Below the pieces are notes generated by a model. It was not told the origin of the DNA. It did no database searches and worked only from the letters and a program-made list of their open reading frames with translations. The position numbers and the translations under genes are program-made. From Candidatus Gastranaerophilales bacterium (lineage in GTDB: Bacteria; Cyanobacteriota; Vampirovibrionia; Gastranaerophilales; JAQUYY01), in the NCBI GenBank assembly GCA_028691575.1, contig JAQUYY010000103.1:1-6611 (forward strand): DNA of 6,611 nt, read 5' to 3'. This document shows, one piece after another, positions 1-6,005 of the stretch; the first letter of the stretch is position 1, and each line of letters opens with the position of its first letter.

Positions 1-928
1 CCGCAACTGCCTGATGTGAAGCCACATGCGCCAATTGCAAAATGCCTGTAACATCACCTATTGCGTAAAAATTATCGTTAGATGTCTTTAAATTGCTGTC
101 AACTTTGATAAAATCTTTATTCTTTTCGACATTTAACCCTTTTATATCAGAATTTGGTTTTCGACCTGCTGCAAGCATTATTATATCAGGGTTTAACACT
201 TTTCCATTTGATAGAGTAACTTTTTTATTTTCAATATTTGAGATGACCGTTTCTTTATAAAATTCAACCCTGCTGCGTTTAAACAGTCTTTCAATTCTCT
301 CTGATTGAGAAACATCAAACATTGGAGCTAATCTATTTGCCATTTCAGTTATAACAACCTTTTTCCCAAAGGAAGAAAAGATTCTTGCCCATTCAATTCC
401 ACTTGCTCCGCTTCCTACTATTAAAATATTTTCAGGAATTTCATCCAATAACAAAATTCCGTTTGTATCAAATATAAAATCATTATCGGGCATTAGATTA
501 CCTAAAGATGTACATTTTGAGCCTGTCGCAATGATTAATTTTTTAAAACAAATTTCTCTATCATTAACTTTCAAAATAGTATCAGAAAAAATTTCGCCTT
601 CTCCCATAACAATTTCGATGTTATTGCTTTTGATTAAATTTTCAAGATTTTTTCTGATTTTTTCAACGACGCTCCATTTTCTTTTAGAAACAACCGAATA
701 ATCAAATGAAATATTTTCTGCATTTATACCAAATTTTGAAAGTTTTTTAGCCTGTATATATTTTTCAGCAGATGCAATAGTTGCCTTACTTGGAATACAG
801 CCCCAATTTAAACAAGTTCCGCCAATATTTTCTTTTTCTATTAAAATAACTTTTGCGCCTAATTGAGCAGCTCTAATTGCTGCTGTATATCCGCCCGACC
901 CTGCTCCTAAAACAGCGATATCATACAT
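1..928 (-). CDS. lpdA: Dihydrolipoyl dehydrogenase (E3), C-terminus cut by window edge
   Basis: A cytoplasmic FAD flavoprotein that reoxidises the dihydrolipoyl groups of 2-oxoacid dehydrogenase or glycine-cleavage complexes, passing electrons to NAD+. My own translation gives 309 codons from the ATG at 928-926. It shows an N-terminal FAD Rossmann motif (G8-A-G-S-G-G13), the redox disulfide motif GGTCLNWGCIPSK (Cys39/Cys44), ATGS near residue 135, a second NAD-binding motif GSGASG at 172-177 with an acidic residue (Glu195) at the end of the next strand (fits NAD+ rather than NADP+), and the FAD-contacting AIGDV at 289-293. The family is about 460-480 aa, so the dimerisation domain with the catalytic His-Glu pair lies beyond the window. 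AGAGGA (936-941) sits 7 nt before the start. It lies downstream of a terminator, so it may have its own promoter; TATAAA-like boxes at 951-962 are possible -10s without a convincing -35. Other disulfide reductases (mercuric, glutathione) are less likely given the CLNxGCIPSK form. Confidence 0.93.
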   Translation of the reverse strand, partial: MYDIAVLGAGSGGYTAAIRAAQLGAKVILIEKENIGGTCLNWGCIPSKATIASAEKYIQAKKLSKFGINAENISFDYSVVSKRKWSVVEKIRKNLENLIKSNNIEIVMGEGEIFSDTILKVNDREICFKKLIIATGSKCTSLGNLMPDNDFIFDTNGILLLDEIPENILIVGSGASGIEWARIFSSFGKKVVITEMANRLAPMFDVSQSERIERLFKRSRVEFYKETVISNIENKKVTLSNGKVLNPDIIMLAAGRKPNSDIKGLNVEKNKDFIKVDSNLKTSNDNFYAIGDVTGILQLAHVASHQAVA

Positions 929-972
929 TTAACAGTCCTCTTTAAGAAAATTTATATTTATATTTAAACACA

Positions 973-999
973 AAAAATCCCTACAAAGTAGAGATTTTT
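973..999 (-). terminator. Intrinsic terminator of the membrane-protein operon
   Basis: Read on the minus strand, this is a 12-bp stem around a UUU loop, closed by AAAAAUC...GAUUUUUU and followed by the U tract. On the plus strand the stem has one C/A mismatch (980/992); on the minus strand the same position becomes a permitted G-U wobble, so the hairpin is fully paired only in minus-strand RNA. It begins 14 bases after the stop codon of the 362-aa gene, as expected for the end of that transcription unit, and lies about 45 bases before the lpdA start. Confidence 0.8.
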
Positions 1000-1013
1000 G
1001 AATATTTATAAAT

Positions 1014-2102
1014 TTATTTCTTTAAAAACCTATCAAAAGCTTTTTCTTTGCCCTGATTAATTTTCTTAGAATTTTCAAAGTTTACATTATTTGAATTTAC
1101 AGAATTTGTTGGATTTTTATCAAATTTATCGATCGGATCTTTATATCTGGCTTTTGTCTTATCTTCATTAATATTGGGCAGCATAAAGCCTAAAAATCCC
1201 GGGATTATTAATATAATTGAGAGGAAACCAAATACGCTATTATAGGCTTTTGCATTTTGAATAAGATTATTTTGAGCTCGAATAGCTGTTTTCTTAACTT
1301 TTTTGCCTGCATCAACTAACCCTTGGTGATTTGCAGTCATACTTAATGCCTTGGCTAATTTTTCTTTTCCAACCGTAAACAAGTTACAAGCTGATTCTGA
1401 TAAATTGGATTTATCACCAAAAGCTATTTCTAAAACTTCTTTTATTTGTTTATTAGTAGCTTTATTTAACTCAATATCTTTTCCGCCATTATTTTCACTT
1501 AACATTCTGGTTAAAAGATTTTTATCATCTTTGTTAAGATGAGAAAATATTTTACCTAAACTGCCGTTATTTTTGTCTATATAATCACAAAAAGGAAGTA
1601 TTGTATTTTTACTGTTTATATTTCCATATATTTTTTCTAACTCATCCAAAGGTAAATTTTTATGAGTTTTTTCATCAAACGGATTCAAAAAACCAATAAC
1701 TTTTTTTGCAAATGGTACATCATTTCTAGGTCTTTGACTTAATACAAAACCTGTTCTTTTTTCAATAAAAGCTGATGATAATTTTTGCATTAGAGGAAAT
1801 GCATATAAAATAGTTGTAATAGTAACTGCATCTCTTAATAAGATCTCTTTAACTTCATCACTTTTCTTTGGCTGTCCGGTTTTTTTAGCAACATGATTTG
1901 CTCTTGAATCAGCTTTTGCCAACCTTGGAAACAAAACAAAACCATAACATATCAAGGAACTGACAGCTAAAGAGGGGTTAACTCCTTTGAAATCGAACCT
2001 ATCAACTGTTTTTTCAGGGATTTTGCTTGCAAAATCACCTGCTTTTTCAAGAAGTTTTCCTGCTTGCGGCTTAATATTATTGATTAGAGAAGTTATTTTC
2101 AT
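1014..2102 (-). CDS. Unknown multi-pass membrane protein, 362 aa
   Basis: I do not recognise a named family. The protein has no signal peptide. It shows three hydrophobic stretches that could span a membrane: about residues 43-59, 90-106 and 289-309. Between the second and third lies a charged, mostly helical-looking stretch of about 180 residues, rich in Lys, Asn and Asp. The C-terminal 50 residues are hydrophilic and Asn/Lys-rich. A short FDFKG motif (36-40) precedes the first hydrophobic segment. The start is secure: ATG at 2102-2100 is preceded by AAGGAGGA at an 8-nt spacing and overlaps the stop of the upstream gene by one base. The upstream neighbour has a similar layout, so the two products may act together in the envelope. 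A terminator follows directly. A role in membrane or surface organisation is only a guess. Confidence 0.85.
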   Translation of the reverse strand: MKITSLINNIKPQAGKLLEKAGDFASKIPEKTVDRFDFKGVNPSLAVSSLICYGFVLFPRLAKADSRANHVAKKTGQPKKSDEVKEILLRDAVTITTILYAFPLMQKLSSAFIEKRTGFVLSQRPRNDVPFAKKVIGFLNPFDEKTHKNLPLDELEKIYGNINSKNTILPFCDYIDKNNGSLGKIFSHLNKDDKNLLTRMLSENNGGKDIELNKATNKQIKEVLEIAFGDKSNLSESACNLFTVGKEKLAKALSMTANHQGLVDAGKKVKKTAIRAQNNLIQNAKAYNSVFGFLSIILIIPGFLGFMLPNINEDKTKARYKDPIDKFDKNPTNSVNSNNVNFENSKKINQGKEKAFDRFLKK

Positions 2103-3256
2103 TATTTAACTCCTCCTTTATTTTTTACTTTTGTAAATTGGTCAAAAGCATTTGAAGATGTGTTTATACCTGAAAATTTTACACCTTTATCTGTATTTTG
2201 ATTATTTTTTTTAACAAGTCCGTCTAAACCCGGGAATTCCTCATTTCGTGAATACAAATTAGGAATTATTGAGCAAAAAGCACAAGTACCGATTAAAGCC
2301 AATGGAGAAGATATCATTCGTCCTCCCAAGCGTCTTAAGTTGATATTTTTTACGGTTTTTAACGCATATTCAGAAAGTTTTTCTGTAATATTATCAGCTT
2401 TAGTTGCTATATTATTGGACAATTTGGTTACAACATCTTTTGAATATTTTGTAACATCATCAACAAATGAACTGTCAAATCTCATGGAGTATGGATTTAT
2501 TTTATCGCCAAAAGGCAACTTAACGCCATAAACATCAGAAAAATTATTACTATTATTTTTATTTATTTTAGAAATGATTTCTTGCATTATGCCGACTTGT
2601 TCACCGATAGTGGATTTTACTTGTTTTTTGGCTTTTCGGTCATAAAATTTAATATTTTTTAATTTGTCTTTTTCTTCTTCTATTTTTAAAAACCCGTTAA
2701 CGAAAGGTTTTTTATTGATTTTAAAATCTTCGCCAAAAGTTGTTTTAAATATATTGTCCAATAAATCATTGTAGAAAGATTTTTTCAATTCCGCAGGATT
2801 TCTCAAAACATCATCTGTGCTTGATGATATAGTTTTTTCAAAATTATTGCCAAATCTTTTTAGAGGATTTAAATGGATGAACGAAGCTTCTTTGAATGCT
2901 TTTCGGGTTACGGCAAATACCGCCATAGGAATAAGAAACATGCTGGGACCGGTTAAAAATTCACGAGTAGCAGCTTCTGTAGCTGCGGCATAGTTAGGAT
3001 GACCGATTTCTTCCCTGTTTCTATCTAAACCTTTTGCTGTTCTAGGGAAGTTTGTTCCCAACATATCTTGTATTGTAAATTCTGCTACAAATCCCGCATT
3101 TTGCATCCATTGCATAAATCCGGCAGTTGCTTGTGAAGCTAAACCGACACTACCAAATGATGCCTGTTGTTTCTTTGCTTTTGAAAACTTACGAGCATCT
3201 GCATAGTGAGTATATGAACTTTTCTGCCTAACAGTTAGATTGTTTCCCAATCTCAT
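2102..3256 (-). CDS. Unknown membrane-associated protein, 384 aa
   Basis: No family recognised. The N-terminal 30 residues are basic and hydrophilic, followed by ASFGS (32-36) and an amphipathic or weakly hydrophobic stretch at about 37-64. One likely membrane segment lies at 101-117, preceded by an Ala-rich stretch (90-97), and another at 313-333. The region between them (about 120-310) is charged and Lys/Asn-rich with a probable helical stretch at 265-305. The C-terminus is hydrophilic and contains a VKFSG motif (359-363). Layout and the Pro-Asn just after the last membrane segment (IIPNLYS here, LPNINED in the next gene) resemble the downstream 362-aa protein. The start at 3256 has AAAAGGG only 3 nt upstream, which is tight; the next Met is residue 48, so 3256 remains the best start. 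It is probably the first gene of a two-gene operon ending at the terminator near 973-999. I found no strong promoter upstream. Confidence 0.82.
   Translation of the reverse strand: MRLGNNLTVRQKSSYTHYADARKFSKAKKQQASFGSVGLASQATAGFMQWMQNAGFVAEFTIQDMLGTNFPRTAKGLDRNREEIGHPNYAAATEAATREFLTGPSMFLIPMAVFAVTRKAFKEASFIHLNPLKRFGNNFEKTISSSTDDVLRNPAELKKSFYNDLLDNIFKTTFGEDFKINKKPFVNGFLKIEEEKDKLKNIKFYDRKAKKQVKSTIGEQVGIMQEIISKINKNNSNNFSDVYGVKLPFGDKINPYSMRFDSSFVDDVTKYSKDVVTKLSNNIATKADNITEKLSEYALKTVKNINLRRLGGRMISSPLALIGTCAFCSIIPNLYSRNEEFPGLDGLVKKNNQNTDKGVKFSGINTSSNAFDQFTKVKNKGGVK
2111..2118 (-). promoter_or_regulatory. Strong Shine-Dalgarno inside the upstream gene's end
   Basis: Read on the minus strand this is AAGGAGGA, nearly a full match to the anti-Shine-Dalgarno sequence, 8 nt before the ATG of the 362-aa gene. 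It lies in the last codons of the 384-aa gene (its Gly-Gly-Val-Lys end). With the TAATG stop/start overlap at 2104-2100, it indicates that the second gene is translated by coupled or independent re-initiation at a high rate. Confidence 0.85.
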
Positions 3257-3337
3257 GATCCCTTTTTGATAAGTCTTATTTCATAATCTTTAAAACATCT
3301 GAAGCAAAATAATTGCTGTTTTTTACTCAAAAACACC

Positions 3338-3365
3338 ATTTATATTAAATTTTTTTAATATAAAT
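3338..3365. repeat. Perfect 12-bp AT inverted repeat, 4-nt spacer
   Basis: The arms 3338-3349 (atttatattaaa) and 3354-3365 are exact reverse complements around tttt. It lies about 80 bases upstream of the 384-aa gene's start. It could be an operator for a dimeric regulator, a hairpin in the 5' leader of that operon, or part of a weak terminator for the glycosyltransferase transcript. All-AT composition in AT-rich DNA raises the odds of chance, though 12 perfect pairs is long. Confidence 0.5.
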
Positions 3366-3402
3366 TATTGTTTAATTGCAAAAAATATTTTATTTTTCTG
3401 CC

Positions 3403-3462
3403 TCATAGGAGTTCGTTGAGCCATGCTTTAAAATTAGCCCATCTTATATTATCTCTCAATTT
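3403..3462 (-). other. Possible relic of a coding 3' end
   Basis: The minus strand has an open frame of 19 codons ending in TGA (3405-3403) that reads KLRDNIRWANFKAWLNELL. It has no start codon and is closed upstream by TAA (3465-3463). The composition looks protein-like (two Trp, mixed charged and hydrophobic residues), and it coincides with about 44% G+C over 3401-3443 in DNA that is otherwise near 20%. It might be the decayed C-terminus of a lost gene or mobile element, or part of a small RNA. This is weak evidence; chance remains quite possible. Confidence 0.2.
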
Positions 3463-3570
3463 TTAATAATATCAATAGTTTTACTTACTATAATTAACAT
3501 TTGTTATAGATTCGCCTGTATTTTTTATGAAATAATCATAATAATAACTTTTTAGATGATTTCTTTGAAT

Positions 3571-4329
3571 TTAAATTCTAAACAAAAAAGAAATTACGGG
3601 TAATTTACTCAAACTCCTGAAATATTTTGAAATAAAAGGATAACAAACATATTCCCATTTTGAGAAATAAGTTTTAATGACTTCATCTCTTTCTAAATCT
3701 TGTGTTTTTAAATATTTTTCAGAAGAAGAAATTCCGCCTGTACTAAAAATGTTAATCGGAATGTTACTATAGCTATATGTAGCTTTATGCTTAAGAAATG
3801 CTTTTAAAATAAGATCAAAATCACTTGCTATTTTATATTTCAAGTCAAAATTTTCACATTTTTGTAAAATTTCTTTTTTGAAAAATATAGTTGGATGACA
3901 AGGGGTATTTTTATACAAATAAAGCTTGTTTAAATGATTTTGAACCTTAAGAAAAGTTTTATCATTTTCATTTTTTAAAACTAAATCCCCATAAATAATA
4001 TCTGTCGGATTATTTTGGGCAAATTTAGCAATTTTTTCTATTACATCATTATCATGCAATTTATCATCAGAATTTAAGTGGATTATATAATCACCGGTTG
4101 CCAATCTATTACCTTTATTCATTGCATCATAAATCCCTTTATCGTCTTCAGTTAAGACTTTTGCTATTTTTGTTTTATATTTTTCAATTATATCAAGAGT
4201 TTTATCCGTAGAATTTCCGTTAATAATTATGTATTCAATATCTGAATATGTTTGATTTATTACACTTAAAATTGTTCTTTCGATTGTTTTTTCAGAATTA
4301 TAACATACGGTAATTACAGAAATTTTCAT
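3571..4329 (-). CDS. Family 2 glycosyltransferase (GT-A fold), 252 aa
   Basis: Transfers a sugar from a nucleotide-sugar donor onto a glycan or lipid-linked acceptor at the inner face of the cytoplasmic membrane. The N-terminus MKISVITVCYNSEKTI is the classic GT2 first strand. It is followed by the QTYSDIEYIIINGNSTD block (26-42), DKGIYDAMNKG (63-73), the metal and donor-binding LNSDD (85-89), CHPTIFF (144-150) and ASDFDL (168-173), which carries the likely catalytic acid. These match the WcaA/PGL-type branch of short GT2 enzymes; the length of 252 aa is normal for it. I chose the ATG at 4329, with AAAGG 7 nt upstream. An in-frame ATG at 4416 would add 29 residues before the conserved first strand and overlap the divergent gene. 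There is no transmembrane tail. The neighbouring GT9 gene supports a role in LPS core or surface glycan synthesis. The exact sugar cannot be read from sequence. Confidence 0.92.
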   Translation of the reverse strand: MKISVITVCYNSEKTIERTILSVINQTYSDIEYIIINGNSTDKTLDIIEKYKTKIAKVLTEDDKGIYDAMNKGNRLATGDYIIHLNSDDKLHDNDVIEKIAKFAQNNPTDIIYGDLVLKNENDKTFLKVQNHLNKLYLYKNTPCHPTIFFKKEILQKCENFDLKYKIASDFDLILKAFLKHKATYSYSNIPINIFSTGGISSSEKYLKTQDLERDEVIKTYFSKWEYVCYPFISKYFRSLSKLPVISFLFRI

Positions 4330-4348
4330 AGGAATACCTTTAATAATT

Positions 4349-4376
4349 TTGACTAAATATATTATTAGTTTATTAT
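4349..4376 (+). promoter_or_regulatory. Sigma-70-type promoter for the GT9 gene
   Basis: TTGACT (4349-4354) and TATTAT (4371-4376) are separated by 16 bp; each matches the consensus at five of six positions. Transcription would begin near 4383, giving a leader of about 28 nt with AGG at 4400-4402 ahead of the ATG at 4411. It overlaps the opposing promoter of the GT2 gene. Confidence 0.6.
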
Positions 4377-4401
4377 AAAGAAAAAGAAAATAAAATTTCA
4401 G
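4372..4401 (-). promoter_or_regulatory. Promoter for the GT2 gene
   Basis: On the minus strand 4377-4372 reads TATAAT, a perfect -10 box. The best -35 is CTGAAA (4401-4396), four of six matches with an 18-bp spacer. The leader to the GT2 ATG at 4329 would be about 36 nt. The -10 box shares five bases with the -10 of the opposite promoter, so the two should compete for polymerase. Confidence 0.5.
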
Positions 4402-4410
4402 GCAAAAACG

Positions 4411-5403
4411 ATGCAAACAGACAAAATAAAAAAAATATTAATCGTAAGACTTGGAGCAATTGGAGATGTTGTACATTCTTCGGCTCTTTTTAAGTCTATA
4501 AAAAAAGCCTGTCCAAATGTTAAAATCCATTACGCTACAACAAAAGCACCTTCTTTATTAATTGAAAATGATAGAGATTTAAATAAATTATGGATTTTAA
4601 ACAATAATTTTAAGTCTTATAAATATTTATTTAATTTTGCAAAAGAATTAAGAAAAGAAAAATATGATTTATGTATAAATTTACAACCTTCAATAAGAAT
4701 AAAGTTTTTTTGCTTAATGACAGGTGCTAAAAGGCATTTGGTTTACAAAAAATTATTTAAATATCATGCCGTTGAAAATTTTTGGAGAACAGCATTGCCT
4801 ATTTTTAAAGATATAAAACTTCCTGAAAATCTGGAAATATTTTTGCCTCAAGAAAAAACAGAGGAAGCAAAAAAATTGGTAAAAGACATAAATAAACCTC
4901 TGGTCTGCTTAAACATTGGCACAAGCCCGACAAGACAGGGTAGAAGATGGCCGATAAAAAACTGGCAAAATCTGGCAACGGAATTGATTAGCAAATATCA
5001 ATGTCAAATTATATTAACCGGAGCAAAAGAAGATTTGAAAGCAACGCAACAATTGGAACATTTGCCGTTTGTTACAAATTTTTGTGCAAAATCAGATATA
5101 GCTACAAGCGCAGCTTTAATGTCTTTATGTAAAGTTGTTATTTCAGGAGATACAGGACCTTTACATATTGCAACAGCATTAAATATCCCTACAATAGGAC
5201 TTTATGGAGCAGCACCTATATCAAGAACAGGACCATACGGAACAAAAGCTTTTACTGCAAAAGGAGAAAGGGCATGTATTCCTTGCAACAGAAGAAAATG
5301 CAAATATTTGACAAAAAATGAAGAATATACCCAATGCATGCTAGAAATCAAACCTGAAAAATTACTTAATATAATTGACAAAAATAATTTAATAGATACA
5401 TAA
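4411..5403 (+). CDS. Glycosyltransferase family 9, LPS heptosyltransferase-type
   Basis: A GT-B-fold enzyme of the WaaC/WaaF/WaaQ family, which adds heptose from ADP-heptose to the LPS inner core at the cytoplasmic face of the inner membrane. The 330-aa length fits the family. The N-terminal domain opens with ILIVRLGAIGDVVHSSAL, where Asp19 corresponds to the catalytic base. The C-terminal domain begins with the LNIGTSPTRQGRRWP block (167-181) and contains the donor-binding GDTGPLHIA motif (246-254), followed by PTIGLYGAA (260-268). A cysteine cluster lies near the end (Cys289, Cys292, Cys297, Cys309), as in many GT9 proteins. AGG lies 8 nt before the start. It diverges from the GT2 gene and is followed 36 bases later by the coiled-coil gene, probably on one transcript. 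Whether the sugar is heptose or another residue is not settled by sequence, so no specific waa symbol is given. Confidence 0.92.
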   Translation: MQTDKIKKILIVRLGAIGDVVHSSALFKSIKKACPNVKIHYATTKAPSLLIENDRDLNKLWILNNNFKSYKYLFNFAKELRKEKYDLCINLQPSIRIKFFCLMTGAKRHLVYKKLFKYHAVENFWRTALPIFKDIKLPENLEIFLPQEKTEEAKKLVKDINKPLVCLNIGTSPTRQGRRWPIKNWQNLATELISKYQCQIILTGAKEDLKATQQLEHLPFVTNFCAKSDIATSAALMSLCKVVISGDTGPLHIATALNIPTIGLYGAAPISRTGPYGTKAFTAKGERACIPCNRRKCKYLTKNEEYTQCMLEIKPEKLLNIIDKNNLIDT

Positions 5404-5424
5404 TATATGTTAGAAGGAATAATT

Positions 5425-5431
5425 GGAGGAG
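5425..5431 (+). promoter_or_regulatory. Ribosome binding site deciding the coiled-coil gene start
   Basis: GGAGGAG lies 8 nt before the ATG at 5440. The earlier in-frame ATG at 5407 is only 4 bases past the GT9 stop and has no Shine-Dalgarno sequence. Using it would also put a charged 11-residue extension before the signal peptide. This sets the start at 5440. Confidence 0.85.
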
Positions 5432-5439
5432 AAAGAAAA

Positions 5440-5880
5440 ATGGTTAATAAAAAAATAATGGTTTTAACATCAGTAATTGCATTAGCTTTTTGTTTACAAA
5501 CAAGTGTTTATGCAGATGGCTTAACACCTTTACCGCAAATAGATGCAGCCGGAGGCTCTGTTTCTCAATTGCCTTCAGTTCCAATGGTTCAGCCAAACTC
5601 ATCAGAACTTCCCGTTGGTAATACATATAATTTAAATATGCCGATGTATAATTCATCAAATATGTTGCAACAAGCCGTAGAACAACTAACACAAGCCCAA
5701 ATGGATGTCAAAAGACAACATGCAAACGTAAAAGCTCAATATAATCAAGTTGATATTCAATATAAAAGAGTAAAAGAAGAAAGAAGACAACTAAAAAGAT
5801 ATTTAAAACAAATTAACAAAAAAATTAAATCTTTAGAAAGTGCCAAAAAAGATATCCAAAAAAATATGAAAATAAAATAA
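5440..5880 (+). CDS. Small exported coiled-coil protein, 146 aa, unknown
   Basis: Starting at 5440, residues 1-25 form a clear Sec signal peptide: a basic MVNKK start, a hydrophobic core at 6-19 and likely cleavage after VYA (25). LAFC is not a lipobox because Phe precedes the Cys, so a lipoprotein is unlikely. Residues 26-72 are low in charge and rich in Pro, Ser, Asn and Gln, probably disordered. Residues about 75-143 are a long, strongly basic coiled coil with heptad-like spacing of Val/Ile/Leu (QAVEQL, VDIQYKRV, LKRYLKQINKKIKSL). The product should sit in the periplasm or at the cell surface. Position behind the GT9 gene and ahead of a terminator suggests joint expression. Size and exported coiled coil recall periplasmic chaperones of the Skp/OmpH type, but the N-terminal half does not look like that fold, so I do not assign it. 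Peptidoglycan or LPS binding through the basic helix is a guess. Confidence 0.85.
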   Translation: MVNKKIMVLTSVIALAFCLQTSVYADGLTPLPQIDAAGGSVSQLPSVPMVQPNSSELPVGNTYNLNMPMYNSSNMLQQAVEQLTQAQMDVKRQHANVKAQYNQVDIQYKRVKEERRQLKRYLKQINKKIKSLESAKKDIQKNMKIK

Positions 5881-5900
5881 TATTAAGTATTTATTAAAAT

Positions 5901-5933
5901 AAAAAACCGACATTTTAGATATGTCGGTTTTTT
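5901..5933 (+). terminator. Intrinsic terminator after the coiled-coil gene
   Basis: An AAAAAACCGACA arm (5901-5912) pairs with TGTCGGTTTTTT (5922-5933) around a 9-nt loop; one more A-T pair can form inside. The GC core CCGACA/TGTCGG followed by a T run is a textbook rho-independent terminator, 20 bases after the stop codon. The A tract on the other side would allow it to work in both directions, although no gene converges on it here. Confidence 0.93.
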
Positions 5934-5943
5934 GTTTACATTA

Positions 5944-5972
5944 TTGATATTTCTCAAATATTAACCTATTAC
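5944..5972 (+). promoter_or_regulatory. Promoter of the pilin-like gene
   Basis: TTGATA (5944-5949) and TATTAC (5967-5972) are spaced by the ideal 17 bp, just downstream of the terminator and about 33 bases before the pilin ATG. The spacer contains a short inverted repeat, ATATTT-ctc-AAATAT (5947-5961), which may be chance or an operator. Confidence 0.5.
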
Positions 5973-6005
5973 AACTTTGTTAGAAAAAGTATAGGACAAT
6001 AATAA

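Larger units (their letters stand above)
3257..3570. other. Intergenic spacer without a supported gene
   Basis: This 314-bp stretch separates two minus-strand genes. It must hold the end of the glycosyltransferase transcript and the promoter of the membrane-protein operon, yet I see neither a T-tailed hairpin nor a convincing -35/-10 pair. Candidate minus-strand boxes such as TTGCAA (3379-3384) lack a well-spaced -10. It contains a perfect AT inverted repeat (3338-3365) and a patch of raised G+C (about 3401-3443) with a short open frame on the minus strand. The rest is very AT-rich. No frame has a start codon, ribosome site and useful length together. Confidence 0.6.

Noticed and set aside
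1351..1542. Plus-strand 63-codon open frame
   Set aside because: It lies entirely inside the minus-strand 362-aa gene, with no ribosome site and a composition expected of an antisense shadow.
2340..2531. Plus-strand 63-codon open frame
   Set aside because: Antisense shadow of the 384-aa gene; the hydrophobic composition reflects the AT-rich opposite strand.
3364..3423. Minus-strand 19-codon ATG frame (starting MAQRTPMRQ)
   Set aside because: Very short, with no Shine-Dalgarno sequence upstream and a tail in AT-rich sequence. A real small protein cannot be supported.
3526..3540. Short hairpin TATGA-AATAA-TCATA as terminator of the GT2 gene
   Set aside because: The stem is only 5 bp with no G-C core, and on the minus strand it is followed by A residues rather than a T run.
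3409..3552. Plus-strand open frame of 48 hydrophobic codons in the spacer
   Set aside because: It has no start codon, is Ile/Phe-rich as any AT-rich frame would be, and has no ribosome site in register.
4330..4416. N-terminal extension of the GT2 protein from an ATG at 4416
   Set aside because: It would add 29 residues ahead of the conserved first strand, has no good ribosome site and would overlap the start of the divergent GT9 gene. AAAGG before the ATG at 4329 fits better.
5407..5439. Earlier start for the coiled-coil protein at 5407
   Set aside because: No ribosome binding site, and the extra charged residues would precede a normal signal peptide. GGAGGAG at 5425-5431 points to 5440.
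5444..5692. Minus-strand 82-codon open frame
   Set aside because: It lies opposite the signal peptide and linker of the coiled-coil gene, which has a strong ribosome site and a protein-like sequence of its own.
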